A program made the position numbers and the translations under genes. Positions 1-11,052 of a stretch of DNA of 64,000 bases are shown here, piece after piece (the stretch's first letter is position 1; each line of letters starts with the position of its first letter). Location: positions 186,001-250,000 of the forward strand of contig JBCAML010000017.1 of assembly GCA_038503075.1 (NCBI GenBank). Reading direction: 5' to 3'. Under the pieces are notes generated by a model that saw only the letters and a list, made by a program, of their open reading frames with translations, made no database searches and was not told where the DNA came from. This stretch comes from Gyromitra esculenta (lineage: Eukaryota; Ascomycota; Pezizomycetes; Pezizales; Discinaceae).

Positions 1-3000
1 TTTATGTATATGGGGACGAAGTTGAATCGCCAAAGGCACGACTTTCTTATTAATGATCCAATTGTCTTGACTTTAAGTTATGAATTTCTCCTGTCCTCGG
101 TCACTTTATTCCTGTAGTTATGTATCTAATTTCTTTATTTCTTCATTATTGGTCTTGTTCGAAAAAGCCTGGCGATCACTTGATGTCGTTAAACCTTTCA
201 ATATCAGCCTAGTGGACTATTGCTACATCCAATTAACATACGTATATATTTGGTAATCTCATCGACTGGAAATTCCAGCTGTTGAGCGTGTATATATTGA
301 TGGGATGACCCACACAGTTTTTAAAATACCCCGCGACCGGACGAACACGGAGTGACAGGCTGCATTTCGAAGCTGGAGTGGGTTAACTATAACCCTGTTT
401 CTAGGCATAGAGTTTTTTTTGGTAGATTCCGCGGCTCATGAAACTTTATTTCCTAAATAGACATGTTATCTAATTTGCAACTTGTCTATGCATGATCGTT
501 CGCAACAATGTCCGCGGGCCACGATAGGATAAGGACTGAAAAGAGTATACCGAAACTAACGGCCTTATCTAAAAAGTTGTTCTCAAGAAACTCGCGCCTT
601 TCTGGTGACATTATATCGGCGCATCTGCTTCTTGACCGGAGTTCCTAGTATGGTTATCCCGATAAAGTGATCACAAACATCAACGATCACTCGACTTATC
701 CAACTTCTGGAATGCGAAATTAGAGTCGTCGCTCTTGAATAGAAGCGTAAATAAGAATAGAGTAATCTCTTGAAACGTCAAGTACCCAAAAATTTCAATT
801 CATCGAAATTACGAGTTTCGTGCGAACTTCCAATTCAAGAAAATAGAAGTCAGAATCGCTTTAGTCTGCGTCGTAATTTAAGATGGTGTTGCTGACGATA
901 CTCCTGAAAATATAAGTTAACTTGCATGTAGGTTCGGGGTTTGGCTCCAGTCTAGGCTATTTCGTTAATACGATGACGTTGATGGCCATGGGGTTGGTAG
1001 TGATGTTTCTAAAAGATAAATCAGTTTAAATTCAGAAATAGCTCCAGTTTAGACTATTTCACTATTCTCGAGTATACAAGATGGTGGGTACAGGTCCCTA
1101 AATAATGTATAGGTTAGTTTAAATTTAAAAAATAGTTCAAGTTTCAAGCTCTATGATATCCCTAGACGAATAGAAGTGCTATTCCTTTTGGTGCAGAATC
1201 CCGGGATAGTTAGATGTCAATGCCATATCTGATCCTTTGCGAAATGAGTGACTGTCAGGTCAACCTCGTACGACAAATGCTGAACTAGGGCTGTAGCGAA
1301 AATATCAGCGACTCAAAAAGAGTTCCTGGCTTTCATTGAATGTCGTTCCAGTATTAATCTAAACTACATGTAGTCGAAAGGGCTCTCGAATTGAAAGTGT
1401 CATGCGTTCCACTAGTCGAAAATTTCCATACCTATTTGATGTCTTCCGAATCGCGTTTCCAGAAGGTAATAATGCTCTCGATAGCCTCGTTGTCGTCGTC
1501 TGCGGAACCAGAATTGGAAGTAAGAACCCCTGAGCGCCTATAGCCCATGTAAGGACTCCTATCCGAATATTTATAGTCATTTGAGAGCCATAACGTAAAA
1601 CGCTCACCTCTATGGATATACGACGGCAACAGCAACGGCAGGGTGTGTGAATACCCCCGGTTCCTGTGGGTGCGAATTATCAAACGCCAAGATCTAAGTT
1701 CGTGAACTACTGTGGATTTCGGCGTTAATGTCGCCTTAATGGTCCTTGCACCTTAAATAAACTCTACCAATTAGTTTTCTTACATTCTTTCGGTTACCAA
1801 GGTGAAGTGAATGAAATATTAAGTTATAGTCACGAGGTTGTGATAATGCAGTTAGACAAATCAACAGCTGCCTTTTGAATATATTATCGTTCGTAAAATA
1901 TGTGCTGATTTTAACATTAATATCGAGGTATGCACTGACGATGAATGTGCTCCTCGTTCACCGTTTTTCCGAATAGAACGTGGTGATGAAGTTAACATCT
2001 GTCTGGCAGCTGATCCATGGAGTGCGAACTCTGTGTAAGCCGGTGACCGAATTTTGAACGAGTGGATGCAATCTAAATTTACTTTTGTCAGCCAGAAAAA
2101 AGCGAGGAGTATAGCCTATTCAAATGAAATAACTAGTATCCAAAGGTAAGCCTTTGAATATGAAGGCATGTTTTCTTGGCTGAGGGGCCGACAACAAATG
2201 TTTGTTTCGCTCGGATATACGAGGATGGGGTCAATCCAACCCAAGGTCAGATTAAGTCGATTTTTTCATGCTTGTAGTTGATATCTGAATATCCTGGTAA
2301 TATTCCTACTGCTGTAGGTACATGTATGCCTATTACTAGTTAGCACGAGGCCACAAACACTCTTCCGCAGAAGTAAAGCTTGAGACTAGATCGTTAAAGC
2401 CGACTTACAGTATCGTACATGTCACAAGCCCAAATCACGTTTGCTACAAACTCATCATCTGGTCAGAATAGCGAAGCTGGAATGTTTCAGTTTCAAAGGA
2501 TAAGTTAGATGGTCCAGGTGACGGGGGATAAAAAAAGAGTGAATGGATTGGTGATACTAGCTCTCTAGATTACCAAATTTGAATCTCTTTCTGTTGAATT
2601 TACTAGCCCCAGGCACATCATAAGTTTGGAGTGGTAAATACATAACTTAACTGATGATAATATCTTAAAGGAGTATGTGTCTTTGATTGAGTAGGATAAT
2701 GTTGTTCCACAAATATCTCGAGAGGTGTGTTGTGTAGTTGTAGTTTCAAGAACCAAAGTCATGAGGAAAAGTCCCACCGCACACTAAATATTATACAGGT
2801 CTCTCTCCCGTCACTGGTCAGGAACAGGCTACGCCACGCCACGCCACGCCACACTGTTGCTGACTAAGCTACATCCACAGAAGGGAAAAATAAAGGAAAA
2901 AAATTATTATCAGATGATACACGCACAAAAAAAAAGGACCCCTCTACTTACTGCACCTCATCCCACTTTTTCTATGGCCTCCCCACAATATTAATCCGAA

Positions 3001-3093
3001 CCACGCACCCCCCCTTCTACATACCAGGGAGGTTCCTAAATCAATTTCCTCCAATCCCCTAGCTCTTTACCAAATGGCGCTGGAGGAGGAGAT
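1..3093. other. Gene-poor stretch, no gene recognised
   Basis: All six frames are broken by frequent stops. The longest reading frames here (about 80 codons, minus strand, 1359-1683) overlap each other and resemble nothing I know. The stretch is moderately AT-rich without long homopolymers. The only local structure is a short ACGCC tandem repeat near 2831. The last 100-200 bases before 3094 are pyrimidine-rich and probably hold the promoter and 5' leader of the next gene. Confidence 0.6.
2831..2852. repeat. ACGCC pentanucleotide microsatellite
   Basis: Four tandem copies of ACGCC followed by a partial unit, about 240 bases upstream of the PPR-type gene. Confidence 0.85.
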
Positions 3094-5181
3094 ATGCAAC
3101 CATTCCTTTGTAGAGCTTCCATCTCAATCACTCGACATTCGAACAGCCACTGCTTTTGTTTCTCCTCCGCTTCTTCTGCAGCAGTCAATTACAACTACAC
3201 CTATCGATTATCCAACGTTTCACACACGCTGAATACTTCTGCGACAGAATGTCCACTAAGTCGCAAGTTCGGTGAATTCTACAAGCGGTTTTACTCAGCT
3301 ATGTCTGGAACGGTGGTGGGGGGAGAAGATGGCAAGTCGCACAATCAACCAGGAGAAAAGAAAGAAAACACCAATGATTCAGCGGAAGGAATTGGAATCA
3401 CACGGGCATTGGCGAGGAGGAATAGAAGAAGGAGGCTAGCGGAAATTATGAGCAAAGAAGCTACAGCTGGAGCATTAGGAGTATCTACTGATACTACTTT
3501 TCTTACACGAATTGAAAGACCACGACGTCCCCTTCCCGGTGGGAAACGAAAATTACATCCGACTCAGAGATTCGTCCCGAAGGAACGTAGACTCTTGATC
3601 GAAAAGTCGACTATACAGCTCACCTCTCGCTTCCTCGAACACGATCGTCTCTGCCGTGAACTCAGAGCCCAAATCAAACGTCGCCAGCTCCAAAGCGATC
3701 ACCCAGAAATTAGGCACGAAACAGAAGCCCTCGAGAAATCAATCTCCGAAGAGATCGAGCTCCTGAAACGCACCCTCCGTTATATCACAACCCACTACTA
3801 TGAACCCCCAAAATCCAATACTTCCAACCCTTCCGAATCCACCTCCGAGCCCTCCGAGCCCTCCGAACCTTCACTCGCATTTTCCAACTTCAGAACCACC
3901 CAGGTTCCCTGGTTCACACCATATCTACCTCCATTTCCCGATTACACATCCGGTCACAGCGCCACCGCCCTCAATCACTCCCTCGTCAAGCTTCTCCTCG
4001 TCCGCCCTCCGCCTCCTGCCCTCGTCCCAAAAATATGCTACAACCTCCTCACTTCTCCCTCTCCACCAAATGTGCACACCTACAACATCCTGATTGAAGG
4101 CCTAACCCGCGTCCGCCACGGCTTCCTCGGTCATGTCGTATTCCGCAACATGGTTGAAGGCGGCCTTGGCCCCAAGGGGAAACCAAACGAAGACACAATA
4201 GTACGCATGCTCCACCTCTGCGTCAAAACGTCCGACCGTGAAGGTTTTCACCGCATCATCAACATCACCTCCCACCGCAATATGGCCAACTGGTGGGGCT
4301 TCGGTTCCCGACGAACTCAGAAAACACGTGAACAGAAGCGTCGCGGAAAGATGGTACTTGAAGCAATGATTAACGGGGCTGCGAGATTCGGGGATGCGAA
4401 GTTGGTGAGAGTGTGGTTGCGCGCGATGCGCCGGGAATGTCCCGGAAGTCCGAACCCCAGTATGTATCTGCTCACGAGTTTGATTCGGATGTGGACGGAG
4501 ATGAAGAATTGGGATATGGGCTTGCGGTGCTGGAGGGATTTGATGAGACTAGATTTAGTGTGGCATAGGGAGCGGATTGGCGAGCCGGCGGATTCGAGGG
4601 CGTTTAGGCAGATGCTAAAACTATGCAAGGAGTGCGATAAACCGAAGATGTATGAGAAGGTTCTTCGAGTGGCAGTTGGACGCGGGTGGACGAAGAAGGA
4701 GCTATCGAATCCCATTAATAAGACCAAGGGCCTGTGGGTTAGGAGGGAAAATAAAACACCACATATCAGGGGACAGAGGGGGGGCACTCAGGATGGCGCA
4801 AGCGTAATGAAGGCGTTAGAACAATTGTGGGCAGCGGAGGATATGGAGCAGGAAGAAGAAGAAACGAGGCAGGCTCGAGGGAGTGAGATGGAGGAAGGTG
4901 AGGAAGCTGTGGATGATAGCGCAGATGGCGATATTTCCCTAAGGGAGAGGACGGAACCGGTAGTGAAACAGTCAATGAAGAAGCCAAATGTGTCCGATGC
5001 AGCAAAGTCGAAGATCTGGGATGATGTTATCTCCCGCCGCATGGACGATGTACGGCCTGATTCTGCCAGGGGAAGTGAGATTCGTCAAAGGTTTGCCCAA
5101 AAGCAGCAGCAATTGCAGATCAGGAATGGAAACTACGAAAGAGGCGGTAGTGATGAGACGGGCAATAGGAATAAGAATTAA
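3094..5181 (+). CDS. Mitochondrial PPR-type protein
   Basis: Single-exon gene of 695 codons. The N-terminus is rich in Ser, Arg and Cys and lacks acidic residues for about 50 residues, as expected of a mitochondrial presequence (inference). Residues about 130-240 are basic and helical (RRLLIEKS, FLEHDRLCREL). A pentatricopeptide-like helix pair is visible around residues 330-370 (NVHTYNILIEGLTRV, VVFRNMVEGGL), with further helical pairs to about 560. The last 130 residues are charged and low in complexity. Fungal PPR proteins usually bind mitochondrial transcripts or assist their maturation or translation, but I cannot assign an orthologue. A Ser-Glu-Pro tract (residues about 248-265) comes from a short tandem repeat in the DNA. 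Another ATG at 3074 opens an out-of-frame 52-codon upstream ORF ending at 3232 that overlaps this start, so start choice or leaky scanning deserves a check. An alternative start is the Met at 3301. Confidence 0.8.
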   Translation: MQPFLCRASISITRHSNSHCFCFSSASSAAVNYNYTYRLSNVSHTLNTSATECPLSRKFGEFYKRFYSAMSGTVVGGEDGKSHNQPGEKKENTNDSAEGIGITRALARRNRRRRLAEIMSKEATAGALGVSTDTTFLTRIERPRRPLPGGKRKLHPTQRFVPKERRLLIEKSTIQLTSRFLEHDRLCRELRAQIKRRQLQSDHPEIRHETEALEKSISEEIELLKRTLRYITTHYYEPPKSNTSNPSESTSEPSEPSEPSLAFSNFRTTQVPWFTPYLPPFPDYTSGHSATALNHSLVKLLLVRPPPPALVPKICYNLLTSPSPPNVHTYNILIEGLTRVRHGFLGHVVFRNMVEGGLGPKGKPNEDTIVRMLHLCVKTSDREGFHRIINITSHRNMANWWGFGSRRTQKTREQKRRGKMVLEAMINGAARFGDAKLVRVWLRAMRRECPGSPNPSMYLLTSLIRMWTEMKNWDMGLRCWRDLMRLDLVWHRERIGEPADSRAFRQMLKLCKECDKPKMYEKVLRVAVGRGWTKKELSNPINKTKGLWVRRENKTPHIRGQRGGTQDGASVMKALEQLWAAEDMEQEEEETRQARGSEMEEGEEAVDDSADGDISLRERTEPVVKQSMKKPNVSDAAKSKIWDDVISRRMDDVRPDSARGSEIRQRFAQKQQQLQIRNGNYERGGSDETGNRNKN

Positions 5182-5599
5182 CCGGGTATAATTTTAGGCC
5201 TAGAGTGTAGATCTTTATGTAGATCTTTATACTTTTTGTTCAAAATTTTTGTATATAAAAGTAGGTGGTAGGATAGATGAAACAGCATGATACGGGTGGA
5301 GGTATGTTTGTGTTTGTATAGATGTTGTATGTATATAAAAAGCAGCACCCTTTCTTTCTTTCTTTCTTTCAATTTGTACATGTATGTTACACAAGTATTC
5401 AAGGGGATCGGAGGGGTTTTTATTTATTTTTATTTTTACAGATGTATAGTTTCTGCTCCTGTGTATTATTCCTAATACTATATGTAGTTGCGAGATCTCG
5501 CTTTCTCCCTCCCTTCCCCTTTTTCATTAATTTTCCATGTAATGGTTGAGGAATCGCAAGCGTGGACATGATGGCGGGGGGCTCGAGAAACAAAAAAGG
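5182..5599. other. 3' flank of the PPR-type gene with TTTC repeat
   Basis: No gene seen. It contains a TTTC microsatellite at 5350-5370 and T-rich sequence typical of a fungal 3' untranslated region. Confidence 0.6.
5350..5370. repeat. TTTC microsatellite
   Basis: Five tandem TTTC units in the 3' flank of the PPR-type gene. Confidence 0.85.
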
Positions 5600-5980
5600 A
5601 CGAGTATGGAATGGTGACTGGTGAGGACATGTCATATCACTCGGGGTCAATGGTGATGGGGCATGAAGCAAGCGGTGATCGAGTGATGGCCATGTGTAGG
5701 AGTGGACGATATCGATCGGGCATTCTCTTTATCTAGATCTCCCATCTGCCGGGCGATTCACTGCCGATGAGACGCACATTCCATGGGTCGTGTATCCGGA
5801 TTGTATGGCGGGTCACGACAGCATCCAACGTATCGTCGCTGTGATTCACCTACAACACTATCATCTCGACTTGTCTCGGAGATATCAACTCATGGTACCA
5901 TCATGGAGTTGGTCTAACTCTTGGCTCGGCGTTGGTAGGTCCAGAGCGGCTTATGTGGGGCGCCTGAATAGTTGAGCCTC
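5600..5980 (+). repeat. Diverged dispersed repeat, copy 1
   Basis: Resembles 8563-8920. The best block is 5600-5686, which shares an ordered series of words with 8563-8646: CGAGTATGGA, GAGGACAT, CATATCACTCG, AGTGAT/GGTGAT, GGCATGAAG and CGAGTGAT. A second shared block ends the unit (CCTGAATAGTTGAGCCTCA here, CCCGAATA followed by GTTGAGCCTCA in copy 2). There is no coding frame. The nature is unknown: a degenerate non-autonomous transposon or a duplicated flanking segment. Confidence 0.6.
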
Positions 5981-6846
5981 ACAGCCATGATCATAAGGTC
6001 TGAAGGATAAGGGTTGGCCCCGTTAACGGCAACGAAGGAAACCACTAAATGGCACTGCACTCAAACAGACGTTCTTTCCCCTCCCACCTATAGACTAAAT
6101 TCAGTTACATGCAATTGCTTGATTGGGGGAACTCGGTGTGTATTCAATTTAAAATTATAATTTTTGCACTTTTTCCGGCAGCCTTGAATGGCCATGCAGG
6201 CTCGTCGGATCTGCGGGGGTGGGGATGGCTTCGGCGTTAGTTCAGCCGACCCAGAGGACATCCGTTAACTCCCTTGAGATTTTAATAAAAATTAGAAACG
6301 AGTTGCAGTTTATGATGTGCTCTTTGGTAGAGGATCTCTTCTCTCTAATTAGCTGTTGAGATGGAAATAGCAATTCAAATTAGGTAAGATCGTTTCGGGT
6401 TTTTACTTTTGGGGGGAGACTCGTCTCGGTGGACAAAAAGCTGGTGAGAAGACTGCTACAGCGGAGAGTCGCATCTCACAATAATCAAGAGCAGCGAGCG
6501 GCAACCGCGCGAGTGATGGGGGAAGGGGGGAATCACAGGGCGCAGGCTGAAATAAATGGATGCGCATGTAATGTACCAGAGCGGAAGCAGCGAGTGAGCA
6601 TCGTCTTCTACCGGAGTGAGTGACCGGGAATGACGCGTGGCCGTTCCAAAAACAACAGGCCCTTATGTAATCGGACCCGCTAACCGCTTCTGGTGTTCGC
6701 TCCCTCAGCCCACACACGTCCACACACACCCTCACTCGCAGCATCGACTCTCACTCTTCTCTCACTCCCTCTTACTCCCCCCCTCCCGTTACTCCCCCCC
6801 ACCTGGCCCTCATCACCACTCCTCACTCACCTCTCCCCACCCGCCC
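5981..6846. other. Intergenic region and 5' leader of the zinc-finger gene
   Basis: No gene seen. From about 6700 the plus strand is strongly pyrimidine-rich (CTCACTC, CCCTC and CCCCC tracts), typical of an ascomycete promoter and 5' leader before the ATG at 6847. Confidence 0.5.
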
Positions 6847-7899
6847 ATGGCATCGCCAAAGCCAGAAACTATCTCTACGGCTATGGATATCGACAAGCCA
6901 GAGGAACCCTCTCCCCTTCCCCAGCCTGTCTCTTCCACTACAGATTCTAATAACCCCGCTCCCCAAGCGCCTCTTCTTGTCTCTGCGCCCCCAGAAGAAA
7001 CTGCTCCGGCTCCAGTGGCGCCGTTGCCATCGTTATTGTCATCCTCATCCCGTCAACCAACACCGAGTGCTGAGCCCGTGACGGCAGAACCTGAGAACAC
7101 CACCTATCACTCGCCCACCGCGTCCGAGTATGAGCCCGATGAAAACTCCCCTCCACCCAAGCCTCCCATGAGGTCCAAGTCAGCACCAAAAACTCCCAGA
7201 ACTCCAAAAAATAAGATCAACCGCGTCGTGTCTAGTCGCATTGAGAAGTCGTCTTCACCTGGAGGGAGTAATATGGGGACTACGACGCTCAAGTGTCCCG
7301 TCAAGGGATGCGGGCAAACGTTTACCGGTCGCAACCCGAGACAGAGTCTTTGGCATCATCTTAAATACTACGCGACGCGCGGGTTGCCGGATAAGGAAGA
7401 GTTCGAGAAGGCTCATGGAGAAGCACATTCTCTTATGAAGGAAGAGGCTGGTTAGTATTATTTATTATTTATTTTTTCCATCCAACCTGTCCGCCTTACC
7501 TAAAAGTTTTCCCTCCTCTTCTTTTCTACTTACCAATGCAATTGTTCAGAACCGAAAGGAACACCTGTCGAACGAAACCGGATTTCTAGTTCAGACTATC
7601 GCAAAAAAAACCCAGAGCGAGCAAAGACGTCGGCTAGGCTGTCCAACTTCCGTGCTCGGGCAAGGAAAAAGGGACTTACCAATGAGAAAGACATTGAAGA
7701 TAAAGTCAACCAATGGGAAAAAGAATGGCAAGAGAAGCAGGCTAAGGAAGCTAGCGAGGTATATTCGTCATTCTTCACCTCTTCGTCTCGATATCTCTTC
7801 AATCGCTCCCGTTTCTATTCCTACCTGCATTACCTATACTAATTCGATATCCACCCATTGTAGTACTTCTCGGGAATCCTTTTGTCAGCATTCGAATAA
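6847..7899 (+). CDS. C2H2-like zinc-finger protein
   Basis: Three exons, 6847-7450, 7550-7758 and 7864-7899, coding for 282 residues. Both introns are GT-AG and the phases agree (1, then 0). Residues 1-135 are disordered and Pro/Ser-rich. A single zinc-finger-like motif follows at about 143-172: Cys-x4-Cys (CPVKGCGQTF) with His-His in SLWHHLKYYATRG. The part after the finger is basic and helical (NFRARARKKGLTNE, VNQWEKEWQEKQ). The reading frame continues upstream to 6637 through pyrimidine-rich leader, but the ATG at 6847 has a good context (CCCATGG) and begins the more protein-like sequence. The finger suggests nucleic-acid binding (inference). I do not recognise an orthologue. The last exon is only 36 nt and is the least certain part. 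Confidence 0.7.
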
Positions 7900-8562
7900 A
7901 ACTGCTTGCCACAAAAATTGAAAAAGTGCCCGATGGAACGGAATCCCAACTCCTTTCTCCATTCGGCACGAGGGTCCGGTTGTATATAACATTTGGAGTA
8001 CCGTGTGTTCTTGCTTACTTTTCCCTGTCTTCTTTTTCGCTATTATTTATTTCCCTATCATTACTGTCGTTTTTCTTCCTTTTTGATGATACTCACTTGT
8101 GTATGTGTATAGGATCTGAGGGATTCTTACTTGTACCATTATGTATCATCTGTCGTGGGATGTTTTCTATTGTGCCACGGGGTAGCACATCGGCCTCTTT
8201 AGACAAAAGGGCGCCCCCAAGGTGTGGAGACGTCGGAGAGTTTCTTTTTTGTCAGGTGACAAATCGGATTCTTATTATATTTCTTTCTTTTTGGCTGTTG
8301 CTTATTACGTCTCATTTGGATGTTTGTTGTGCTATTCTATTTGGAGTGGACTGGGTTGATGAAATATATGAAATTCGATACAATCACACAGATATGTCTC
8401 TCCTATTACGGTTCTAGCTTGATCATGAATCTCTTCACATCTAATTTTGGCGTTTGCCAATTTAGCCATGCCTTGTGGCGCTGTCGAGCAAGTGATTAGA
8501 CGTCATTAGTGCATTTTTGGCAGTGCGAGTACGATATTGTGATCTGGGCCTCCAGGCCGAGG
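7900..8562. other. 3' flank of the zinc-finger gene
   Basis: T- and C-rich sequence with tracts such as TTTTTCTTCCTTTTT. It contains an open frame at 7932-8417 whose translation is a run of Leu, Phe and Ser caused by the base composition. I read it as 3' untranslated sequence. Confidence 0.55.
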
Positions 8563-8920
8563 AGCGAGTATGGAGCTGTGACGGGGGAGGACATAGCATA
8601 TCACTCGCCGACTATAGTGATGAGGCATGAAGCCAAGTGCGAGTGATCCCACCTGAGTAGAAAAGAGTTGTCGTAATATTTCTTCCCCCATCCACCATCC
8701 ACAAACCCGGGGATCATTTCGCCTAACAACCCACTATCGACAATGGTATCATTCAGCCTATCGTATTTGCTGGTCAAAGTAGCTTACGGTCGCCTTCGTC
8801 TCTATAGGAGGTATCGTGGAATTTATCCTTCGAGGGCGAGATTTGTACAATAGATTGATGAACTAGTTGGAGGGCCCCGACTCGACTTGGAGTGCCCGAA
8901 TAAAAGACGTGGTTGAGCCT
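8563..8920 (+). repeat. Diverged dispersed repeat, copy 2
   Basis: Partner of 5600-5980 in the same orientation. The opening 84 bases align almost throughout with copy 1, and the closing GTTGAGCCTCA motif at 8911-8921 matches 5971-5981. The middle is strongly diverged. Both copies lie a few hundred bases downstream of a plus-strand gene. Confidence 0.6.
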
Positions 8921-9297
8921 CATGGTCAGGCGGGGCGGCATCTTGGATCGTGCGTGATTACTAAACGATGAATTCGCCTCAGGTGTTTGGGTTCCGACAG
9001 CCGCGATAGCCGCTGACTTGCATGGGTGTGGAATAGCCGAGAGTCAAAATGGGAAACGCCGGAGGGTTGAAACAAAAGCTATGGATAGGGGTTTGAGAAA
9101 AGTTGTGTAGGTTTTAATTTACTGGTTATTTTTTACTGCGACCGTTAAATAAAAATATCCTTTTTTTTCCCTATACTCGCGCTCTAAGGATGAGTGATAT
9201 ACTATGATTTTGTATGTAATTACCCATCTCCGGGTGAAGTATCCACTTAATCGAAAAACAAAAAGTTTAAGCTTAGGTGTTTATATGAATACTATAC

Positions 9298-9442
9298 TAC
9301 AGCACCAAAAAACGGAGTGGATCTACTACCGTATTTTTGGAAAATGCTGGATTAGTTCTGGAGCGCTGCTGTATTTGCTGACAAATCCCGTAGCACTCCA
9401 GAATTAATACATAATTTTTTAGAGTACCGTAAAAATGCTGTA
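9298..9442. mobile_element. Small foldback (MITE-like) element
   Basis: About 145 bp with TA at both outer edges, followed inward by CAGCA and TGCTG as terminal inverted repeats. An inner inverted repeat pairs 9351-9369 with 9390-9408 at 16 of 19 positions, and the differences are all transitions. The motif TACCGT plus AAAATGCTG occurs twice (from 9327 and from 9425). No coding capacity. The TA edges would fit a Tc1/mariner-type MITE, but the family is a guess. Confidence 0.5.
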
Positions 9443-9809
9443 CCAATCACATTCCCCTTCTCGGCACCGATGTAATGCAAATGGAAGAGTTATTTACAAC
9501 GTAGTTTTCTGCGAATAAATATTCTATACAGCGTATCTTTCCGATCTCATAATAGATTTGTATTGGAGAGAATACATTACGTGCGTTAGTTTTAGCTATA
9601 GGTGGGATTAGAATCGTTCTAAAGTACATGTAGTGTTTCTGACTCTCAACTTTACATGCCATTTTAGTTTCTTAGAGATTTCACATCTTAGAAAGGGGCA
9701 ATTGCCTACTTATCGCGGACTACGTTCGGTATTTTGAATTGTGGGAGCTATAACTAGGATTGAAATCCTCCCGCGATATCGATCCTATACATTAATTATT
9801 TGATCCATC

Positions 9810-10850
9810 TTAACTAGACCAACTAGCAGCCGAACTAGCGGCCGCATGCCTGACTGCTTTATTCGCCATCCTGACTATATTAGCCCCAACCTGATCATAA
9901 TCATCATCCTCGATATCTTCAAATTTGCAAATCTCAAAATGGTCCGAGCCTACAGCTATTTGGGTCTCTCTAGTTCCCGGAAGCCCCAGTGTCGCCGATT
10001 TTTGGTCCACGAGCTTTGTTCGTTAATTAGATACATTCGCGGAGTAGGTAGCTATGATGGAAGGAAGCATATCAAGCCGTGTTTCTTATACGAGAGCGTT
10101 TCATAGAACGTTAGGATGCAGTAGTCCTCGAGTAGGAGCCGAAAGTTGTTTATGATATCATCGGCATAGAGAGTATCGTTTTTGAGAGCTTCTAATAGTT
10201 TAGAGGAAGGGAGTTTTTTGACAGTACAAAGCGCGATTAATGCAGCAATGGATCCAAGTTTATGGAAATTACCGCCTGGGGAGGAGCTGCAAAGAAAACG
10301 ATACCGTAGCTTTAAATTTAACTGGGTTTAGTAAAAGCAAAATAACAAGGAAGAGCCCTCATGATATATGAGGCAGGGGAAGGAGGGGGATATATTTATG
10401 TTGAAGTGCCGATGTGTCTAACCTCTGGATCAAATCTCGCCATTGTGAGTGCTCTTCACACGATAATCCCATCAAGACTGTGGCAAATGAAGACTATAGG
10501 ATGGTCGATACGTTATCGTGGGTGTCGTATTAATTTCAGATATATAGATTAGTTAAAAGCTCTGCTAGCTGATATTTGGTTTGAGCCTTACCCGCCGTTT
10601 TGTATCGAGGCGATTTAAAAGATCCTGGGTGTGCTCACCGATACCGTTCTCGGACGCACTAAAAGCTACCTGAGAGCTGCATCCAAACAACGTAATACGG
10701 GCATTTGGGAGTTGTGCAGAAAGGAAGTCTTCCAGTCATATCGCACCGTTAGACGCCGTCCAAGTATTCATTGCACAAGACTCCGCATCTGTGGAATTGA
10801 GGCCGTGGACAGCAACAATAATTTTAGATAATTATCAATTTAGCTTAGCT
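9810..10850 (-). pseudogene. Decayed alpha/beta-hydrolase (fungal NLR-type N-terminal domain)
   Basis: Read on the minus strand, consecutive pieces follow the order of the fungal serine-hydrolase domain that heads many NLR-like and ankyrin proteins. The start has KIIVAVHGLNSTD at about 10792-10830, then NTWTASNGA, LEDFLSAQLPNARITLFG and HTQDLLNRL. The nucleophile elbow reads CHSLDGIIV. Then come YGIVFFAAPP near 10280, ALKNDTLYADDI, ILTFYETLSYKKHGL, and the C-terminal ATLGLPGTRE plus SDHFEICKF ending at 9810. Stops and frameshifts separate the pieces. One TGA sits where the family has Trp, the elbow Gly-His-Ser-Leu-Gly-Gly has lost a Gly to Asp, and a one-base shift lies at the FFAAPP block. 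No functional protein can be made. The NACHT or other downstream domain was not found. Confidence 0.75.
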
Positions 10851-11035
10851 TGGCTGTCTTCTAGAAATTAGTGATACTAAAGGAAGTAAATGATGGAAGT
10901 GCAGTAAGTGGAGAATTCCGAGTTGGATTTGTTAATTCCCCTTTCATCGCGAAAAAATGCAGGAGCGAATGGATACCGAAGTAAGAACGGTCCTGGTTGA
11001 TTCTAGCTTAAGTTGATATATATTTGTTCGATATC

Positions 11036-11052
11036 TGGCACTAGGATAACCA
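11036..11052 (+). repeat. Left target-site duplication of the LINE
   Basis: The 17-bp word TGGCACTAGGATAACCA is repeated exactly at 13157-13173, immediately after the A tail of the LINE. Confidence 0.95.

Noticed and set aside
7926..8417. 163-codon plus-strand ORF rich in Leu, Phe and Ser
   Set aside because: The composition follows from a T/C-rich 3' untranslated region. No domain, and it sits directly behind the zinc-finger gene.
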